A model generated the notes under the pieces. It saw only the letters and a list, made by a program, of their open reading frames with translations. It was not told where the DNA came from and made no database searches. Below are positions 12,088 to 24,725 of a stretch of DNA of 64,000 nucleotides, piece after piece. This DNA is from Sciurus carolinensis (Eukaryota; Chordata; Mammalia; Rodentia; Sciuridae): positions 132,439,035-132,503,034 of the forward strand of contig NC_062222.1 of NCBI RefSeq assembly GCF_902686445.1, written 5' to 3'. How positions within the stretch are numbered: the first letter of the stretch is position 1; each line of letters starts with the position of its first letter. A program made the position numbers and the translations under genes.

Positions 12088-15000
12088 TTTCCTTTCAGTA
12101 CATTTTGTTATTTTAGTTTTCAGGCTTATTTTTATTTTATAAGAAAAATGATGACAGAGGAAATGGAAAATGAGGACAACTGTTCCTAATAATTTGTTCC
12201 TGTTTCATTACTTTCATATTCTTTTCACTATTTGTCTCAAAAAACGTCTTTCTTCAATCTCACTCAGTTTTAAAATAAGGCAGGAAACTCTTCTCTGTAT
12301 AGCAGCAACAAAAGTACAGGGTAAACTGTCTTGGTGACCCTAATAATATCCATGCAGGCAAAAACAATTTAAACTGTCCTTAACTCCTCTAGAACTGTCA
12401 TGCAATGAGCTCCATGATCATCATGATTGCTCTTGGGACACAGCATAGGCTATTACTTATTGTTAATAAGGAGTCCTCAATACTAATATTTGGAAGAGCC
12501 TATGTAGAAATCTATAAGGTAAAGGAAGTTATTCAAAGTATAATCTGTTTGAAGAGAAACCACTATCAGTGTCCTTCATTTTCTGAGATATTATAATGGA
12601 ATCATGTTTTTCTTTCAAGTTACTACTTTTATAGAAACAGAATGTCAAAGGGGGCTCTTCTCCCCATAAACAATAGGACAAAATGGTGTAGTGGAAGTAA
12701 CACTAATTTAGAATTAGGTACTACAAGGTTTAACTTAGTGCATGTGTTTATGCCTTGAGATGAAAATGAAATCACCTTTCCTCTTGAGTCTCAGACAGGT
12801 CAATGAAACTTGGACTTGTTTGTAGATACTGATGGGAATTTGAACTTTTATTTTCTCAGATTCACATTAAACACTTAGGAAAGTGTTACCAGCAGGTAGT
12901 CTTCAGAGAGTGCAAAGCTAAACTGTTCAGAACTAGTGGTGGGGGGAGTGCAAGATTATTGAAAATTCTTAGGAATAGCCTTCAAACCAGGTGTGAATCC
13001 CAACAGTGAAAGTCTACCTCTGCTGTTTTTTCACCTTTCATTGTGGTCTTCAGGTCGTTAATGCTTCTCATTAAAGAAATAAACGAGTTCTCCATCTGGG
13101 CACGTTCAAGGTTTTTTTTTTTTTTTTTCTCCCCCAATCACATTTTTGGTTCATCATGTTGGGTATGCGGAGTGTAAGTATATTTACTTTAAAATAATGA
13201 ATGGATTACTATGTCTTACATCACAGAACTTGGGTAAAGTCTCTAATAAAACATGAAAATATATTGATTTAACCATGCAAGATTTTTGAATCTACTTTCT
13301 CCAGTGATCAAATAAATAGTTCAACTTATGAGTGTATTGGAAAACTATCAGTAGGTGAATGTTTCTGACAGAGGAGATTACATTGCACAGATATTGAGTT
13401 CATAAAATCATGTTTCTAAATATCCCTTTAGTCAAAAACATCCATAATAGCCTTGTGAGTTTTCAAAGGGGTGATTATCTCTGTTCCAGTACTTGGAAAA
13501 AAAAAATGCTTACGGTCATGAACAGGAAAACAATATTGCTAAACTTTTTCATATCTTGTAGCATATCTTCATTCATTCAATACTCAAGTTTTTAGAGAGG
13601 TTTTAGATTAACAACAAAATTGAGAGGAAGGTGCAGTGATTTCCTAAAGACTTCTGAAATCTACTGGTTTTGCAATAAAAGAGCGGAATACTTCCAAAAT
13701 GCAATTTCTTTGGGTGATATGAGATGTTTTCCAATTGAAAATATTTGTGATTTAGGTATCATGTCCCTATATTTTTAACTCAAATCTGAATGCATGATCT
13801 AACCTAAACCTTCTTTTTCTTTCTGTTTTGTGAGTTTATGTGAAAAGTCTTATAATTGATTAGATTCAACAAATTATTCATTTAGATGTTTGGGAAAGGA
13901 TAGAAGAGATAAATATACTTGAAATATGGGGAGAAAATAACAGACTTTTCTGTCATGATTTTTCCCAGCAAGGCCCAAATTTCACAGCATCAGTGTCAAG
14001 TTTAAAGAGACAAAAGGTTTGAAGGTTTTACGGCCTCTCCACCCTACTACTTACTCATTGTATGATGTTTAGCAAATCCATAATCTTGTAGGAAACACTC
14101 CATGGGGTCCAAGACTGATTCACCTTGGGGTGAACATATGCTCCAGACACGCTGATTAGAACTGGAAGCTCAGAAATACAACCCAGGAGATTAGCCTCTC
14201 TCTGATGTCAGTGCTGTGGGTTCTTAAGCCTAGAACTCTCTAAAAGAGTGAGTCCACGTGTAAGCAGACACAGGGAGGGCAGAGATGGATCTAACGCTTC
14301 CTCAAGTCCAGCTACATGCCCAGCCTTTGTAGCATTTCCTTCTTCACTTTCCCAAGTCATCTCTGTCTTATTTAATCACAAACAAGAGAACATCTCTCTT
14401 TACTTAAATTATTTGAGCTTTGTTTCTAACGAAGTAAAGAAAGATTCCTGACATACATCCTCAGAGTCCGTTATCCATTTTGTGAGATGCGATGCTAGTA
14501 ACAACAGTTACTGTAATGGATGAATTGGTCAAATACCCCGTGGAGCACAGAGTGTGGTACCTAATTCTCACCAGTGCCAACTTCTCTATCATTCTCTACT
14601 TTTGTAGTTTCTCCAATTAAATATAGCCTCAAATTAATCTGTTTATTATCAATTTGAACAAAAATCTCAAAGTCAGGAATAAGGAAATACAAGTAGTATC
14701 TGATGTATCATAATGAGAGAATTTTAGAGAGCCATTGATTGAAACTAAGTATGTAGCTTTCTAGATGTGTGACTTGGGGGTGATTTGCTTAGCAGTTGTG
14801 TCTTGGTTCTCTCATGGATGAACAAAGAAGTTCTCACTTCACTAGGCTAACATGAGATGTAATGAGAGAGCAAACATGGGGAATATTCAGTGGTTTCACC
14901 CCCTCTTCTCCCTGAATCCATCATCTCCTCACATGTGGGATACCAGCTGTGATTCGAAGTTCATGATGTGATTTAATACATGATTCATGATGTCCAACAT

Positions 15001-15299
15001 CAAACCCATAAAATATATGTTCAGATGGCACAATAACCAATCATTGAGAAGAATGAGACAGACTGAGAAGATATGATCCTTCTCTGTACAATTTTAATGA
15101 TGGAGAAGAGGGAATCTAATCCTTCTTTGGTGGAGAGGAGCTTGCAGTTTAAAAGAAGCAACACGTTATTATCTACTTCCATTCAATCTGATTTCCATTT
15201 CAAAATGTGAACTTGAGTTGTATAAGACTATAAGGTGAATGGATTAGACAGTGGTGTCTTTCACAAAATGAATAGCCAAAAGAAGTTTATTTCCCTAAG
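12088..15299. other. Long unassigned non-coding stretch
   Basis: AT-rich DNA with no recognisable gene, RNA or named repeat over about 3 kb. It includes a poly-T run near 13112-13128 and short open frames with no family resemblance (12405-12596, 13410-13595, 14248-14451). Some of it is probably transposon-derived but too diverged to name by eye. Confidence 0.35.
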
Positions 15300-15552
15300 G
15301 CAGAGCACTAAGGTGAATGAGATTTTCAGTTTTGGAGAATGTATTCAGTTTGCAGTATCCATGTGACAATGAGAAGCCACAGTGGACATGACTGGAAAAG
15401 AGGACACAGGTGTGAGCTGGTGGTATGGATTTGGGGCTGAGTGCAGGTGGTTTCCTGGGAGGAACACATGGGATCTAAGAGCACAAGTCTAGGGCAGAGC
15501 ATGAGGGATATTGATGAAAAATAAAGAGAAGAGGAAAGACTTTGAGAAGAGT
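15300..15552 (-). mobile_element. L2 LINE reverse-transcriptase region fragment
   Basis: The plus strand follows the complement of the L2 ORF2 reverse-transcriptase region: GATTTTCAGTTTTGGAGAATG, a GGATTTGGGGCTGAGTGCAG phrase, CACATGGGATCTAAGAGCAC and AATAAAGAGAAGAGGAAAGA. It is old, with many stops and gaps. Confidence 0.55.
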
Positions 15553-15625
15553 CAGGGTGAGGGTGGTTCAGCAGCAGAATGCTTGACAAGCTTATGGAAG
15601 TCTCTTGGTTTCATCCAGACCACTG

Positions 15626-15626
<1 letters not shown>
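15553..15626 (+). mobile_element. ID-type SINE, sense
   Basis: A tRNA-derived ID unit: GGTGGTTCAGCAGCAGAATG (A-box side), CTTGACAAGCTTATGG, then GTTTCATCCAGACCACTGGGG (B-box side). The expected A-rich tail is replaced by a long GA run that starts immediately after the body. Confidence 0.75.
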
Positions 15627-15685
<59 letters not shown>

Positions 15686-15701
15686 AAGAGAGCGAGCGAG
15701 C
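15627..15701. repeat. (GA)n microsatellite
   Basis: About 27 GA units in a row, then an impure AAAGAAAGAGAGCGAGCGAG end. It begins exactly where the A-tail of the preceding ID SINE should be, so it probably grew from that tail. Confidence 0.97.
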
Positions 15702-16969
15702 TTGAAATAATCTAAAGAGATAGTATAAATTGAATAATTAGTGAGTTTTGCAAATAGGAATGGGGTCCAGCAACAGATTGAAATTACTGATATAGATCGT
15801 TAGGTCTCTCTTTTTGTATAATAGGAGAGGAAAATGCATGGATGAGTGCTCATACCTTCTACATAAGGACAGGTTTATGCATTTTGTGGCATCTTAAAAT
15901 TGAAATGGTAAAACTGCTCTGCTGGCATTTTTTCCCAAACCAGTCTCTACCTGCAGTCTCTCACTCAGGACTTACTGCTTTAGGACATAATCCAAAATTT
16001 GGAAAGACTTTTATCTAGAAACGGCAATACCACTTTCAAATGCATAAACATGTCTTCTAATTTCAAACACACACCCACATATATGGTTGCTTTATAAAAC
16101 AGTAAACATTGTTTCCCAATTACCAGTCTTATAATATGCTTTTCATAATGGTGTTTAAATGAGTATTTATTTGATTACCTCATCTCCGGGCTCCACAAAT
16201 GGTATTCACCCTTTCAAAATTTCTCCAATCTTGTTTAACTCTTACCCTGTCTTCTCTGGTCACACTGACTTTCACTATTCCGCGGTAATAAAATTTATAA
16301 TTTTAGCTTATGTAATCCAAATATGGTTCTCATAGACAAACTTTATTAAAAGAAAAGAATTACCTGAGACTTAGGGGAAAATTAAAATGTAGATCATGAC
16401 CACCGTAACATTTTGTTTCCAACATCAATATTTTCTCTACATATGGTTTAGTTTTCTTTCAGACAACTATCCTCATGTTTCATAGAAATGAAATTCAACT
16501 ACAATTTCCAAATGTCACTCAATAATTTTTCATCTATTTTGAAACAGAATGACTTATAGAGGAAAAGGATATCTGGACATAAATATAGATTAATATTTAA
16601 TAGTAATTTGAATATGGTCATGTCCTAAACATTGAATAAGTGAGGTTAGAAAAAGTCAAGTCTAAAAATAAGAATACATATGCAATTTTGTATCCAAGTT
16701 TTTGTATTTACCATTATGATAATTTTATAGTCTAATATTTATATTCCACAGTCATAACTTTAATTAACTGCAATACAGTTAATATAGTGCATGCATTATT
16801 ATTTGTAAAATTATGTTTTTATTATTGAACATTTGGTTTGTATTAATGTATCCAATATAAATTATCATGTTATGAACAATTTTATGTTAATTGAATTACT
16901 AGAAAACTTCATTAAACATTTATTAAGTAAAATATGGTCAGAAGTAACTGAAATGCATAATGTTTTCTG
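15702..16969. other. Unassigned AT-rich DNA
   Basis: No gene or named repeat is recognised. It becomes very AT-rich between about 16280 and 16930. Confidence 0.4.
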
Positions 16970-17256
16970 TTCCTTCTGGTGAACAGCAGGTTGTCGGACA
17001 CGGGTGTTCTCAGATGCTGTGGCAATGATTGTATCTTCATCTCATGCTGCCAGCTTTGACTTTAAAGGTGATAGATTTCATTCAGAGAACAAATTATGGC
17101 AACATAAAGGAATTTTGACACATAGTTGATGAATCCTGTTTTTCTTAGACTGGACAAAATGATTTATAGAGTCAAAGGACGTCACTAAACAGATGGATCT
17201 GAAAGCTGCTGGAATTTATAAATAATTTGTGTGTTACATTTTGGTGACTGTATGAA

Positions 17257-17272
17257 AACACACACACACACA
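17257..17272. repeat. Short (CA)n run
   Basis: Eight CA units in an otherwise unassigned region. Confidence 0.9.
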
Positions 17273-19179
17273 AAGCATGAAGAAATAAATTTTCGAAACT
17301 CCAGAATCAAAATCTAAGGTCTCTGCTAATGCTGGTCTGGAAGAGTGGTGAGGGGAGAAGTTTCAAAGGACATGGAATCTCAAGATGGGCCATGTCTTGT
17401 TAAGAGCACTTTCTAGAGAGCTGTGCTGAATTCTGGGGCATATGAAAGCTGTGTGACTATGAGCAGACTCTTAAATTATTTCTGAACTTCAATTTGTTGA
17501 CGTGTAAACAGGAGAAACAATCATTTCCAGGGGCAGTATTTGAAATATTGATGACTCGAACAGCACAGACCCTGGCCCCTCATGAAGAACGCCAGCTGCA
17601 GCTGGTACAGGTAGTCTGGACGTGGGCCAAATATTCTGTCTTATTTTCTGGATTGTGGGGAGTTTAAAGAATGCCCAGGGGAAAAGTGCTGCTGAAGGGC
17701 TGGGTGGGGAGGAGCCAGACCCTTAGGAAGTGGCTGTTCCATTTGTAATAAAAGCAATTTTGTACAACCGGTAGGTCTCCTCCACTGAGCATGGCTGCCC
17801 ATCAGCCCTTCTGCATAATATGTCCAGAGGGAACCAATAAGCAAATGCATTTAAATCATTTTATATTTTTGTTTGTAAGATGGTAAGAATTTGATAAACA
17901 TTCATGCTAGCTTTGGAAAATTTAATCAGTTCCTCTGTCATAACTCATATTAAATAGACTACCAAATTATAAATGCTTTGAGGTAAAAGTAGAAGAAGTT
18001 GATATATGAGGCAGTAGCAGAGAGAGAACTTTTGAATAAAGTATTCTGACTTTTCCTACAACAATTTTTTGAAGAACTGCAGTCCATCCACAAGTAACAA
18101 GTTGAAGTGGGGCAATCAGCCACATGGCCCACCATGTGGGCCACAGAGCAGGATACAGGACCACTCCAGGTCAATGCACACTATTGGGAGCTTTCTCCTG
18201 ATGGAAGATGGGAAGAATATTGTTTAAATGCCCAACATTACAATGATATTATTCTCCCTTTATCAATAAATACCTTTGAAACAGGTCCAATAGAAGTTAC
18301 TATAGGTTTCAATGTCCAATGTATCATGTGAATGTAAAGTTTAAGATAAAAATTAAGTTTCAAAATTAGATGTGATAATTCTAGAAGAGAAAGGGAGTAC
18401 AGGTAGAGTAGATTTCCATTACCAAACACAAAGATGTCTATGGCTGTATCATTCAAAGCAGTATAGTATTCAAGGTGATTAGATATATGTATGGACAGAA
18501 AGAGCCTAGAAACTGAACTCAGTCTTTGGCAGGGATAAAATCTGCTAGAGATACCTTTATATATCAGTAGGGAAAAGACAGACTGTGCCATTTTTTTTTT
18601 TCATATATCATGTTTGCATAAATGTTCTCTATGTGGAAAAATGATATAACTAACTTATTATACTTCAACATCAACTCTATGTGTATAAAGCACTCAGAGT
18701 CATATATATATGCATATATATATGTATACACACACATTTATGTATACACACACACACACATACACACATACATATTAGGGAAATTGTAGACCATCTGTAA
18801 GATTTCATACAAATCATGGGTTTCTTAGTGTGGAGAGTAGGTCAGACCAAGGTGACATGCCTAGACCACCAAGCATGCATACTGAGAGGTCACTAGACCA
18901 CAGGCATGGGCTGCATGCTTGCTGAGAAGCCCTGTGTGCTGAGCCTGTCCTTGTATCTGCACTGGTGACCAAGGATGTAGCTACCACAATCAGAAAAGTC
19001 TTTTCCTTCTGGAATCCAGCATCCTCTTCTAAGAATGTCCATTATTTTGCTCATTGTAAAGGCAAAATGTTCAAAAGAATTCAATTTTGTATTTGGGGGT
19101 AAATTTGGAGCCAAGGAAAGAAATTTATAATTGAAAGAGTTAATTTAACTCTAGGCCTGTGTGTTGGACTCAGTGAGAT
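17273..19179. other. Unassigned non-coding DNA with a TA/CA-rich patch
   Basis: No gene is recognised. The 18700-18775 part is an impure alternating TA and CA tract. Open frames at 17959-18174 and 18238-18591 (minus) and 18107-18331 (plus) overlap each other and show no known domain. Confidence 0.4.
18700..18775. repeat. Impure (TA)n/(CA)n tract
   Basis: Alternating purine-pyrimidine sequence made of TATA, TGTATACA and CACACA blocks. Confidence 0.9.
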
Positions 19180-19460
19180 ATTTCTCATCTATGGTGTCCT
19201 CAGTTCCATGTTTGAGGTTTGCCTAGTTTTGGATGATCAAGATGGCCTTGACTGGGGTGAGTCAGCTGTCCACCTGGACTCTCCTTTTCCAGCTCATTCA
19301 CTCATGTATCACGGTGATGCTACAGAGCAAGAAAGAAAGCAGGCCTATACCAGTACATGGGCTTAGGTTTGAAGTGGGCACACCTTGCTTGTAATGTATT
19401 CTGTTAACCAGCATGAAGCACAAGACCAGTCAGAGTCAAGGGATAGGAAAATAAATTCTG
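19180..19460. mobile_element. Possible old LTR- or MER-type repeat
   Basis: The stretch holds phrases I associate with a medium-reiterated mammalian repeat (GTTTGAAGTGGGCACACC, GTATTCTGTTAACCAGC, CAAGACCAGTCAGAGTCAAGG). I cannot name the family, and the edges are approximate. Confidence 0.35.
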
Positions 19461-20454
19461 GCCTTTATGACAGGAAATGGCAAAAAGCATGTCTCCTGGA
19501 AAGAGTGAGTAATTTGGACCATTTATGTGATCTTACCATTATCGCTTTAAGTATGCACAGCTACAAATTCCAACAGCTGATATCTGAATTCATTGTTGCC
19601 CTGTTTCTTGCTTCAATTGCATGGCTACCGTGACTAAAAGATGATAACTTCTCTTGGGGAAAAATAATTGCTTTGATTTTTCACGAAGATAAAAGTAAAT
19701 TCATCCTCCTTCAGAGGTTCTGTGTTAGCTTAAGTTAGATGCCTGGAGGCAGCACCATTTAAAGCCCACCTCAGTTCGAAGTCATGATTTGATGTGTCCT
19801 GACCCACTCAGATGACGCATATGGGCTACTCATGCAGTACTCATGCAGGCTGGTTTGTGGATGCAACTTCTCGGGAATAATAGTTCTCTCTCCATTTCCT
19901 TTTATCTTCCCTTGCTTTGTTCAGCATTCTGGCCACCTTATCTTTATTAGCCTGGGGGAATATTGTTTAATTCTCATCGGCCTTTCTCCTGAGGGTGAAG
20001 TCTTTGAGATCTCAGCAAAAGTATTTCCTACAGGTTTTGCCTAGGTATACAGCACAATTTCAGGGGCCATAATTTGCACTGCAATGTGTCAGAATGTCTG
20101 CCCACCTCCTGCCCCCACATTTGGAGATTCGCAGTTCAACTTGACCACCTGTTCAAATATCCTTCACAGCCCTAGTCTCAGTTTAATGCAGGAAGTGTGG
20201 CTATATGATTGTCTTCATTGAACAGTTGTGCTGAAAATCTATCTTCAACCCAGTGCCTCATTTGCAAAAGCCCTTAAAGTGTCATTTACACTGAAATAGT
20301 CTGTGACATACCTGAGTTCCGACACTTCCCTAAAATTTGATCTGGAAGTTTTGGCAGTCATTTTAGTTCTTCAAATTCTTTGTAGTAATTAACAAATATT
20401 TTATCTGGTATACTTAATTGTATTTAGTGAGTCAATTCATATAAGGGGGACCCT
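19461..20454. other. Unassigned non-coding DNA
   Basis: No gene or named repeat is recognised. Confidence 0.35.
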
Positions 20455-20600
20455 TTGGTCTATTCTTATAAAGATCACTCTTGACAGCTCCCTGAGGATG
20501 CAAGAGAGTCAAGTGTGGAAGCAGAAGCCAAGAAGAGCTTTCTACAATAAATCAAGAGGAGCCTGGACCAAGGCAGCAGGGACACAGGTGGTGATAACTT
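20455..20600 (-). mobile_element. L2 LINE fragment, antisense
   Basis: The plus strand follows the complement of L2 ORF2 downstream of the reverse transcriptase: GATCACTCTTGACAGCTCCC, AGTGTGGAAGCAGAAGCC and GGAGCCTGGACCAAGGCAGC. Short and diverged. Confidence 0.55.
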
Positions 20601-22735
20601 ATTCCTTATCAAGAGACGAGTTCAGAAAAATGCTCCTGTGAATTCTGCGTATCCAAGTGAGTGTCTGAATGATGATTTTTGTACCTTCAAGGTTGTGGAC
20701 CTGGGCTGTAACTTGATCTATGCCACCAGATGAAAGATAAATTCTTTGTGGTGTTCTCAGGCATATCTGAATACAAATTGCATTCCACATTGGGTATGAT
20801 TAACGTTGTATCTACATGCTTTAAAGTGTTTACAGGGAGAGAAGTGATGGATGAAATAATGCATTTTGATCCATCATTTTAAATCATCAGGATTGTAATG
20901 TGATCTGTCTAATGTGATTGACACAGATATAAAGTTTTAAGCAAATAAGTACAACGGATTTAGTTTTTCTTTTTGTTTTCCTGTGAAAATGATGCATTGG
21001 CATTGTATGTTCTCATTTTTACTTAAATATTAATGATTAGAGCTCATCATTACTATTTATACTTTTATAAATATGCTCTTGCAATATCCTCAGACAGAGA
21101 GCTCTGATTTCTGCTTCTTCCAGAACTACAAGTACTGCCAGTTTCCAAGAAATCCCTCGTTCACCCAGTCTGTCAATGCTAATTATAGAAATGTAAATTA
21201 AATTGATTGATACATAACAATTAACACATCATGCAAATAGTTTCATTATTAGGGGCCACAGATAGTTTTTCACACTTGAAATTAATGCATAACAAATTTT
21301 GTATTTTCCTTTTCACCACTTATTATATCAAACCATTGAGTTATTATACCATAGCAACATTTCAAAGGTGCTACATCATATTTTAATTACTAAATTAAAT
21401 AATGAAAAACCATTCCATAGAGTTAATGTACCAACTCTCCAATTGTTTCTCATTTGGATAATGAGATATGTAGTTTCTGAATGACCTGAATGAGTTCACA
21501 GCTAGTTTAGTCAGGAAGAGGTAGAGCCCTCCCCTAATTTACCAGTGAGGTAGTTCTGTTACTGGATTAAGTCACAGGGAATTGATGCAAGAGTAGGTTT
21601 GCAAGCATATAGAATATATATTTTAAAAGTATCTGAGTGACCTTAGATTTTAAGCCTAAAGAGGATTGATTAGTAAATTTCTAATGGTTTATCTCACCAA
21701 CTGATAAATATTCTTCTATTTTTCTTTATTCTTTTTAAACATGCAAATATATTCTAAAATTTTGAAGTCCACTTGAGAATGATTCACCATTCTAGGCTGC
21801 ATAGTGAGAGTTGTCTTAAATACATTATTCCCCATGGCATGGGGGAATTCAGGCATCATCTCTGAAGGCTGAGACCTGAAGTGAAGGAGAACACTTGACC
21901 TCCCCTGTGACCTGCTCCAACTTCCATGGAAGGCTCTTCTGGGCACAGAGCAGATGGCCAGTCTGACCTGGTGACCCTCCCCATCTGTTTGAACGAATTA
22001 GATCCCCATTTGAGAGCAATTAGAGGCCATATTAATACCCTGCCAGGGGTTATTAATCACTGGGTGGGTCGTCTGCTGACTGGTTATGGACACTGTCAGC
22101 ATCAGGTCTGTAAGCTGGACATTCCCAAATAAACCAGAGGCACTCACAAGATTAGAGCTGTAAATGGTGTTGAAAGGGCTTTGTTTTCTTTTTCACTTAA
22201 AAATGAACCTGGACTGTATAGAGAAGGCTCTAATGGAAACAGCAGAAAATGCAGCTCATTTATCTCTCACTTCTCTCATTCTATCTCTACGTCAACTGTG
22301 TCATGTGTTTTCATTGGAAATCTTAGACTTCCCTCCATAAACTAATCTGCTGAAAGAGCTGATGTGTAATAGAGATGATACCAAAGGCAGCTAACTCAAA
22401 ATCCTTTGGTAGAATATACATGAACTACAAAATCACCTTCAATTATTTCAAAGACTGTTCATTCATGAGACCTGGGACTCACATTAATGTCGCCATTATT
22501 CAGAGACATTTGAGGATATTAAATTTTCTATCCTACCTATATATATAAAATTCTGCTATTTGTCTATTTCCAAAGCAATTTTACCTTAGAAATTAGCAAT
22601 ATCACAATATTTTGGCCATGGTAAGAAGATGATCCCCTACTCAGTCAACATGCAACAGAGGATAGACTGATGACAAGATTGTTTTCAAAACTCTCTCGTT
22701 TCATGTCTGTTTTGTCATTTGTTGTATTAAAATGA
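20601..22735. other. Repeat-free block with homeodomain/POU-like motifs
   Basis: About 2.1 kb in which I recognise no transposon and no gene. It contains an octamer-like ATGCAAAT at 21231-21238, several TAATTA/ATTAAT words around 21177-21290, a short hairpin (TGATGGAT at 20845-20852 with ATCCATCA at 20869-20876) and an imperfect palindrome at 22031-22057. The composition of 21900-22210 is less AT-rich than its surroundings. This is the sort of sequence that often turns out to be conserved regulatory DNA, but nothing here proves it. Confidence 0.4.
22031..22057. repeat. Imperfect palindrome
   Basis: Left arm ATTAATACCC and right arm GGGGTTATTAAT are inverted around a short TGCCA centre. Each arm ends in an ATTAAT-type homeodomain core. 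Confidence 0.8.
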
Positions 22736-22739
22736 AATT

Positions 22740-24237
22740 TACCTACCCAACTTCACTATTTAGCTATAGTAATCAAGACAATGTCGTGTAGGAAAAAAAG
22801 GAGATCAATGAAACATAATAAACATTCCTGAAATAAACCCACATAAATACAATCAACTAATCTTTGACCAAAGAGCAAAGGCATTATAGTGAATCAAAGA
22901 TAGTCTTCTTAATCAAAGGTGTTGAAGCAACTGCACATACACCTGCAAAAATAAACAAATTTAGACACAGATCTCATGCCCTTCACAAAAATTAATTCAA
23001 AGTGGGTCATAGACCTAAATGTAAAATGCAAAGCCATAAAACTCTTAAAGGCTAATGTAGGAGAAAATCTAGATGACCCTGGATATGGTGATGCCTGTTT
23101 GTAGATACAATATGATGCATTAAAAACAAAAATTGATAAACTGGACTTTATTGAAATAAAAAAAAAAACTTCTTTCCTATGAAAAGCACTACCCAGAGAA
23201 CCAGGAGACAAGTCACAGACTGTTAACAGAAAAATCTGTTATTCTTAAGTTACAAAGAACTCCCCAAACTCAACAGTAAGAAATAAGCAGCATGATTAAA
23301 ACTGAACCGAGACTGAAAAAGACCCCCCAAAAGAAGACATACAGATGCCAATTAAAAATATGAAAATATCCTGAGTATTCTGCCATTATAAGAGAACTGT
23401 AAATTAATAGAGTGATGCAATATCGCTGCATTCCTATTAGTATGGCCAGAACGCAACACCCTCTTTCCAAATGCTGGCAAGGACATTGAGTAGAGGGAAC
23501 CCTCATTCATTGTTCATGGGAAGGAAAACTGATACAACCAACTTGAAAGACAACTTGGCATTTTCTTACGAAACTGAACAAACTCCTAACATCCCACCCA
23601 GCAATTGTGCTCTCTGATATTTATCCAAATAACTTGAAAACATATCCATACAAAAACTGGCACAGGATTGCTTGGAAAAACCTGAAAACACTCAAGATGT
23701 CTTGAGAAAATGAATGGATAATTAGAGTTTGAGACATCTGGACCGTGGGATATGATTCTGTTCTTAAAAGAAATGGTCTATCAAGACAGGGGAGGATGTG
23801 GAGGAAACGTAAATGAAGGTTACGAACCGAAAGGTGTCAATTTGAGGATACCTACATGATGTAATTCCAAGCGTAAGACATTTGGTGAAACAAAACCACA
23901 GAGGCAAAAAAGCAATCAATATTTGCCCGCGGGTTAGGAGGGAGGAAGAGAAAAACAGGCAGATGTGGATCACGGAAGCTGTTGAGGGGAGTGAAGCCGC
24001 TCTGTGTGATGATACAGTGGTGCATCCACGTCCTGTATTTATGTCAGAATCCACAGAACACGGACTGCCAAGGATGAATCATCAGGGGAGCCGTGCACCT
24101 GGGTGACGATGGCGATGCATGGGCTGTAGCCAATGTACCACATGGTGGGGGTGAGAGGATACAAGGGAAATCTCTGCACCTTCCACTCAATTGTATTGTG
24201 AACCTAAAAGTGCTCTAAAAATGAAGTCTGTGAAGAA
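22740..24237 (+). mobile_element. L1 LINE 3' end: end of ORF2 plus 3' UTR, dead
   Basis: This is the clearest LINE in the window. From 22740 it follows the last third of L1 ORF2: AGCTATAGTAATCAAGACAA, AATAAACCCACATAAATACA, CATAGACCTAAATGTAAAA, ACTGGACTTTATTGAAATAA and CCCAGCAATTGTGCTCTCTG. It then runs through an L1MA-like 3' UTR ending in TGTGAACCTAAAAGTGCTCT and AAAATGAAGTCTGTG. It is 5' truncated, full of stops and indels, and not mobile. The 3' UTR type suggests an L1MA-age element, older than the squirrel-specific L1 tails elsewhere in the window. Confidence 0.92.
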
Positions 24238-24307
24238 ATTGGATGTTGATGTCTATACCCTCCACCATAACAAGCAAAATAACAGCCACAAACAACAAAA
24301 TGTTTTC

Positions 24308-24520
24308 CGTAGGGGCGGGTGTGTTTGTGTGTGTTGCAGGACTGAAGATTAAACCTGGGTCTTAAGCATGCTACACAAGCGCTATTCCATGTGAAAACAC
24401 CCTCAGGAGTTTCTTTTCTTAAATTTCATTTTGAGACAAGTTCTCACATAGCTGTCCAGGTGGGTCTCGAACTTGTGATTCTCTTGCCTCAGCCTCTGGA
24501 GTAGCTGTGGTTGTTCTTTG
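24308..24520 (-). mobile_element. Composite SINE: ID unit joined to a B1-like 7SL unit, antisense
   Basis: Read on the plus strand, the left part (about 24335-24400) is a reversed ID unit (ACTGAAGATTAAACCTGGGT, GCATGCTACACAAGCGCTAT). The right part (about 24425-24515) is a reversed 7SL-derived B1/Alu-like monomer: TTTTGAGACAAGTTCTCACA, GGTGGGTCTCGAACTTGTGA and CTTGCCTCAGCCTCTGGAGT. B1-ID composites are known from squirrels and relatives. The left edge has a GTGT-rich patch. Diverged, so not recent. Confidence 0.8.
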
Positions 24521-24539
24521 TCAGGCTGGGGAATGTCCT

Positions 24540-24725
24540 TTCTACTCCTAGTTTACTGAGTTCCCATCAAAACTGGGTACTGAGTTTTCCTATTGTTTGT
24601 TCTGAGTGCATTGAGATTTTCATATGCTTTTCTTTCATTATTTCTTTAATATATTGAGTTACATTGACTTTCTGATTTAAACCAACATGAATTATTGCAA
24701 TTAAACCCTACTACATCATGAAAAA
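24540..24725 (-). mobile_element. L1 ORF2 fragment, antisense
   Basis: T-rich plus-strand text matches the complement of L1 ORF2 downstream of the reverse-transcriptase core: TTGAGATTTTCATATGCTTT, TTTAATATATTGAGTTACAT and TTGACTTTCTGATTTAAACC. Ends are approximate. Confidence 0.55.

Noticed and set aside
15627..15701. Regular repeat considered as CRISPR-like or a satellite
   Set aside because: It is a simple dinucleotide microsatellite with no spacers.
22740..24237. Possibility that the L1 is intact or mobile
   Set aside because: It is 5' truncated, with many stops and frameshifts, and only the 3' third is present.
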